From assembly GCA_020226215.1 (NCBI GenBank), contig CM035234.1, positions 47,681,275-47,745,274 of the forward strand: a stretch of DNA of 64,000 nucleotides, read 5' to 3'. A model generated the notes under the pieces. That model ran no database searches and had not been told where the DNA came from. It saw nothing but the letters and a program-made list of their open reading frames with translations. This document shows positions 60,201 to 64,000 of this stretch, piece after piece (within the stretch, counting starts at the first letter, position 1; every line of letters begins with the position of its first letter). The stretch comes from Sindora glabra (taxonomy: Eukaryota; Streptophyta; Magnoliopsida; Fabales; Fabaceae). The position numbers and the translations under genes were made by a program.

Positions 60201-62787
60201 TAAATCAAAATAAGAATCTTTCATTGTGTCATACTAGAATCTTATTAAACCCTCGGGCTTTTGTCCTACATCAAACTACCAGTGATCAAGTTGTCTTAAG
60301 GAAATTAAAAAGGAATGTTGAATTTGGTCTTGCTACTCAAGGAAAACCTGTCTTGGTTTAATTTGAGTGACCATAATGGTGTAATTAACCCAACTTAATT
60401 ATTCAAGCCTTTTAACAAGGCCAGGGTATCCTTTTTAAGCTCTGACCAACACTGTTGAAATTCATTATCCCATATTTAGAATGTAATTTGGGGCAGTCAC
60501 TTTTCATCTATGTTTTAACAGGGAGGATTGTTGCTACGACCCCTGTTTATTTGGATTGCATGGGGTTTCTGTATTGGAAGATTTAGTGATAGCTCTTGCA
60601 GATGGAATCGCAAGCATGTATCTGGAGTTTATTTCTGTTGACAGTGATGTGTCAAGTGAAACAAGCAGTTTGGACTTTTCATTCTGTACTTTGTCCACCA
60701 GAGAACTCCAAAAATTACGCAATGAGGTACTGTAGCTTTCAAATTTCATGCAATGTTTATCAGATGTAATGATTACTGTTATTTTTATTTATAAATTTTT
60801 GTATATTTGAACATATAGATAATTTGCATTAAATTGATTAACTTAAATATATTAAATAATTAAAATAAATTTAATTTAAGATTATATTATATTCAATTGA
60901 AAAAGATATTATAGATGAATGCATAATAGAACTCTTTCTGTATTGATTTGATTTGAAGTATATGCTTTTAATTCAAAAATAATCTTAATAGATATGTTGT
61001 ACTCATTTGTATTATACGTTGCTTAAAAAAAAATTATATGTTGTTAAAAGAAAATATGGATTACTTGAAGTGTGTGTTATATTCATTAGTATTGTATGTT
61101 ATTAAAAGAAGGTCAAATCCAATATTTTTGGCAAGAATTTTGAAATATTTTCACACTTATAATGAAGGAGAATGATCGAATAGGGTTTATAATTAAAAAG
61201 AATAGTTTTGGAATTTTGCAAATTTAATAAGGACAATATACTTATAAGTCTAATCTAAGAATGATGGAATAATCCATTCCATTACTTTTGTAATGGAATG
61301 AATATTCCATTATTTGATGGAATGACCCTTCCCTGAAGAATGAGGATTCTTATTCTATAGTGCCTACTAAACATACTTTTGAGACATTTCCTCTTCCATT
61401 CACATTTCATTCTATCCAACCAAATGCACTCTTAGTGTTTTGGACATAAGACATTGCATTCTGTGCTTGGCATTTTTTTTTTCTCTAACCCGCATCATCT
61501 GTTTTCTATTCTTACCCTGTTATTTTATGGTGGTAGGAGAGGGTAGGACTGTAGAAGGTATGCATAATATATATTTGCCCATCCTGTCTTGCTCAATAGA
61601 CATGAACAATATTTTTTATGTTTCCATAATGCTAGGTATAGTTTATATTGAATGTGGTGTGAATGCACTCATTGAATTTTATTTGCCGTTGATTGAATAC
61701 ATTATTATTGTCCTGATTCATTGAGCCTAAGAAGCAAAATCACTAAATTAGATATTTTTATTTTGTTCCTATGTCATTTATTCACTTTGCCATTCTCGCA
61801 GACTTTTCTGACATTCTGTTCCTTGTACCAATATGTGGACTGCCCTGGTTGTAACTTGAATATTATTATTGGTCATAATGTTTTAGTTGTTCCTGATTGA
61901 CTTACAGTAAATTCTGGTAGCTCAACCAAATTGTTGGGATTAAGGCTTATTCAAATTCACTTGTATACTCGTTGTAGATAAGCAAAGGTTTGTTAATTGT
62001 CAAGTAAGGGTTCATACTGATTTAACCTTAAATAGTTTTGGGCTTTTAAGGTATTGGCTGGAGCTTCACTTGTTAGTGTGTATATATAAGGCTAAAATTT
62101 GGCCTTGATTTGACTTATTAGAGAAGCTTAATCTAGATTATTAGCCTATTTTAAAACCTACTTACATAAATAAGCCTTTGAATATGCTAATAGGCCAAGG
62201 CTGTCAGGGCTAAAGTGGGCCAATAGCCTAGTTAGGCCTATATATATGAATGATTTAATAAAATATTATATTATATTATATTATATAGGTTGGCCTAATC
62301 GGCCTATAAGTCAAGCTTAAATAGATAGGCCTAGCTAATTTATTAGCTTTAGCTTGGCTTGTTTACATAAATAAGTTAAGCCAGACTAAGTCAAAAGTAG
62401 GCTTAGCCATAGACTCTTAACAAGCTGTTTGGCTTATTTGCACCCTTACAAATATCTATATTTTGCCTTTTTTTCTTTTTTAGGAATTTATATGAAATTT
62501 CACCAAGACATTTGAAAATGTGCATGTTAACAGGTGGCTTTGAACCAGTGGTTGTATCACAATATGGACACAGTTGTGTCAATGTATGAGGACCGTTTTG
62601 ATTTGTGCACCTTTGAGAGCAAACCCATTAAACTACCAGGCAATAATCAGACTGAAAATAGAAGTTGGTGGAAGCAGTTTACCCAGAGAAAATCTAATGG
62701 TATATCATCTGAATTACATTGCATTGTGATAAGCCATTTCTCCATGCCAGTAAAGCGGACTAAGGAGTTAAGAGCTCTAACTGGATG
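57223..62787 (+). CDS. Plant-specific predicted membrane protein, unknown function, 3' incomplete
   Basis: Exons seen: 57223-57503 (uncertain), 57877-58200, 58338-58536, 59224-59370, 59452-59576, 60522-60726, 62534-62787; a GT donor at 62788 shows it continues. Exons 2-7 join in phase with GT..AG introns and read through without stops. Exon 1 encodes a basic N-terminus and a hydrophobic segment at residues 39-68 (FLRIIAFFPIAIVPLIC), perhaps a signal anchor or transit region. Exon 2 carries DIDGTAASGLVPVVDQMLLM and a second hydrophobic stretch. The rest is soluble-looking, with GLHGVSVLEDLVIALADG in exon 6. No enzyme motif is visible. The only phase-matching donor found for exon 1 (57504) leaves a TGA at 57448-57450 in frame, so exon 1 is either mutated, has an unusual donor, or is not the true first exon. 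I do not recognise the family with certainty. Confidence 0.75.
61250..61435. mobile_element. Possible MITE in intron 6
   Basis: Repeated GGAATG / CATTCC words on both strands (CCATTCCATTAC, GTAATGGAATGAATATTCCATT) fill this intronic stretch, and its right edge reads CCAACCAAATGCACTC. This is typical of short plant foldback elements. Confidence 0.35.
62060..62460. mobile_element. MITE-like element with AGGCCTA repeats in intron 6
   Basis: The stretch is packed with AGGCC / GGCCTA / TAGGCTTA words in both directions, contains a (ATATT)n run at about 62261-62286, and ends GCACCCTTA. It resembles 17985-18280 in style and right terminus. It lies between exon 6 and exon 7 of the membrane-protein gene and leaves both splice sites intact. 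Confidence 0.45.
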
Positions 62788-64000
62788 GTAATTTTCCCTC
62801 CACTTTATCTGGTTTGCATGTTTGCATTAAAGCATGTCATATTATTGAAACAGGTAAATTAATTCACATTAGTGTCTGACATGAACCTTGTAGCATAAAC
62901 GAGAAAGTGCACTTTTCTTAATTGGACCACCTTTTGAACTCTATGGATCCTTGAAAAGTAGTTTCCCTTTTTCATATGCTGCCTATTTTTTTTGTATTAG
63001 GATATAGAGGTAAGGCTACATAGTGCTTTTCATTCTGCTTACAATTTCAAAGAACTATAATCATGGAATTGGTGTAGAATTATGCATTTAAGGAGTTTAG
63101 ATTTGAGCCAAATGGTTTTTACATGGATGGCTGCAAGTTGAGAACTTCTAAAATTTATAAAGGATAGTTGATATTATTTTGGAACCATTGGATTGTATAC
63201 ATGATTTGGCAAACTACTCTAGCTTTGGTTGGAAAAACCTTCTAGGTTTTACTATACTATTGAAATGAAATCCCAATATTATTGACAAACCAGCTTTTAC
63301 GCAATGGTCAAGTTGGATGCAATTAGGATGTAATTTCTGACCTGTCAAATTACAATAAGCAGTGGCACAGAGCATTTTTGTGATACTGTAGGACTAGAAA
63401 GTTTTCCATGTTCTGTTGGATTGTCAAGGAAGCAGCCACTGACCTCTCTTCTTTTAATTGAGCTGTAGCAATAATAGAAGACTTGTTGCTTTCAGTCCCA
63501 GGTCAGATTCGGTGCATTTATTTTATTTTACTCGACCCCTTTGGAAGCAAGGCGGCGGGTTTGATCTTGTTAGTAAAGGCATAATCACCTCATGTGCGTA
63601 AAGGGAATTTGGTATAAACATTCCTGGATGGAATAATTAATGATCTAAGGAAATAAGCATACTTCCAGGTCTTTCATATTGATAATAATATTTTTTAACT
63701 AGGACATCAGGATACCACAAAATATATTGTCATCGAATTTATTTCAAGTTTTTTCAATGGAAAAATGTGAAGTATCCCATTTCAACTTTGAGGAGGTTAG
63801 ATCTTCCCATCGTCAACTTTGGAAATTTAGAAATCACTTTTTTAAATTTTACAAAACTTGAAAAATAACACTTATCATCCACTTAATTATTTTATCGAGT
63901 TATGTGATTTTTTTAAAATAATTTTTAAAACAAAAACCACAAAATTATAGTATGTTGATTTATTTTGTTATTTTTTCACATAATCTTTATGTTATATAGT
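62788..64000 (+). other. Downstream part of the membrane-protein gene, unresolved
   Basis: The sequence is intron-like. No further exon could be placed with confidence. The final exon or exons probably lie beyond the window. Confidence 0.45.

Noticed and set aside
1..64000. CRISPR array, phage, plasmid or bacterial defence system
   Set aside because: Tandem repeats here lack the short identical repeat plus unique spacer layout, and the genes are intron-containing plant genes.

Overview
The window is AT-rich nuclear DNA from a flowering plant, most likely a eudicot. It has multi-exon genes with GT..AG introns, plant L1-type LINEs, LTR retrotransposon remnants and many AT-rich repeats. There is nothing prokaryotic in it: no operons, CRISPR array, IS element or plasmid origin. 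The species cannot be named from the sequence.

Two protein-coding genes are well supported. (1) On the minus strand at 21.0-26.2 kb lies a complete nine-exon gene for a nucleostemin-like nucleolar GTPase (NSN1 type, 596 aa), which acts in ribosome biogenesis. All nine exons join in phase and a telo-box lies just upstream. (2) On the plus strand at 57.2-62.8 kb lies a plant gene of unknown function encoding a predicted membrane protein. It has at least seven exons, a likely 5'-UTR intron at 56.5-57.15 kb, and runs past the point where I can follow it. The proposed first coding exon contains an in-frame TGA, so that exon is either mutated or mis-modelled. A possible tiny membrane peptide at 54.2 kb (minus) is weak.

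Most of the rest is transposable-element debris. Layout: 1-3.2 kb AT-rich DNA with a MITE at about 2.2-2.6 kb; 3.2-11.6 kb an old minus-strand LINE split by a 2.5 kb Ty3/gypsy-type solo LTR (6119-8648, TSD AATAG); 11.6-20.3 kb AT-rich DNA with a direct duplication, a long hairpin, microsatellites, a second MITE copy and a ~210 bp tandem array; 21.0-26.2 kb NSN1; 28.1-28.9 kb a plus-strand LINE ORF1 fragment; 28.9-32.0 kb a decayed Ty3/gypsy integrase end plus LTR; 32.0-36.25 kb a related LTR in opposite orientation, split by a 1.6 kb solo LTR (34375-36000, TSD GGGGT); 36.25-38.6 kb a third LINE remnant; 39.3-40.1 kb a ~230 bp tandem array; 40598-46399 a nearly complete LINE with a 14 bp TSD; 46.4-54 kb AT-rich DNA with several tandem arrays, the most striking at 52.2-53.4 kb with an internal dyad; 54-62.8 kb the gene-bearing end; 62.8-64 kb unresolved.

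The two genes show no functional link. The window is mainly a record of nested retrotransposon insertion and LTR-LTR deletion around two housekeeping-type genes. I found no convincing new biological system. The items most worth checking are the dyad-bearing tandem array, the abutting inverted LTRs and the in-frame stop in the membrane-protein gene.
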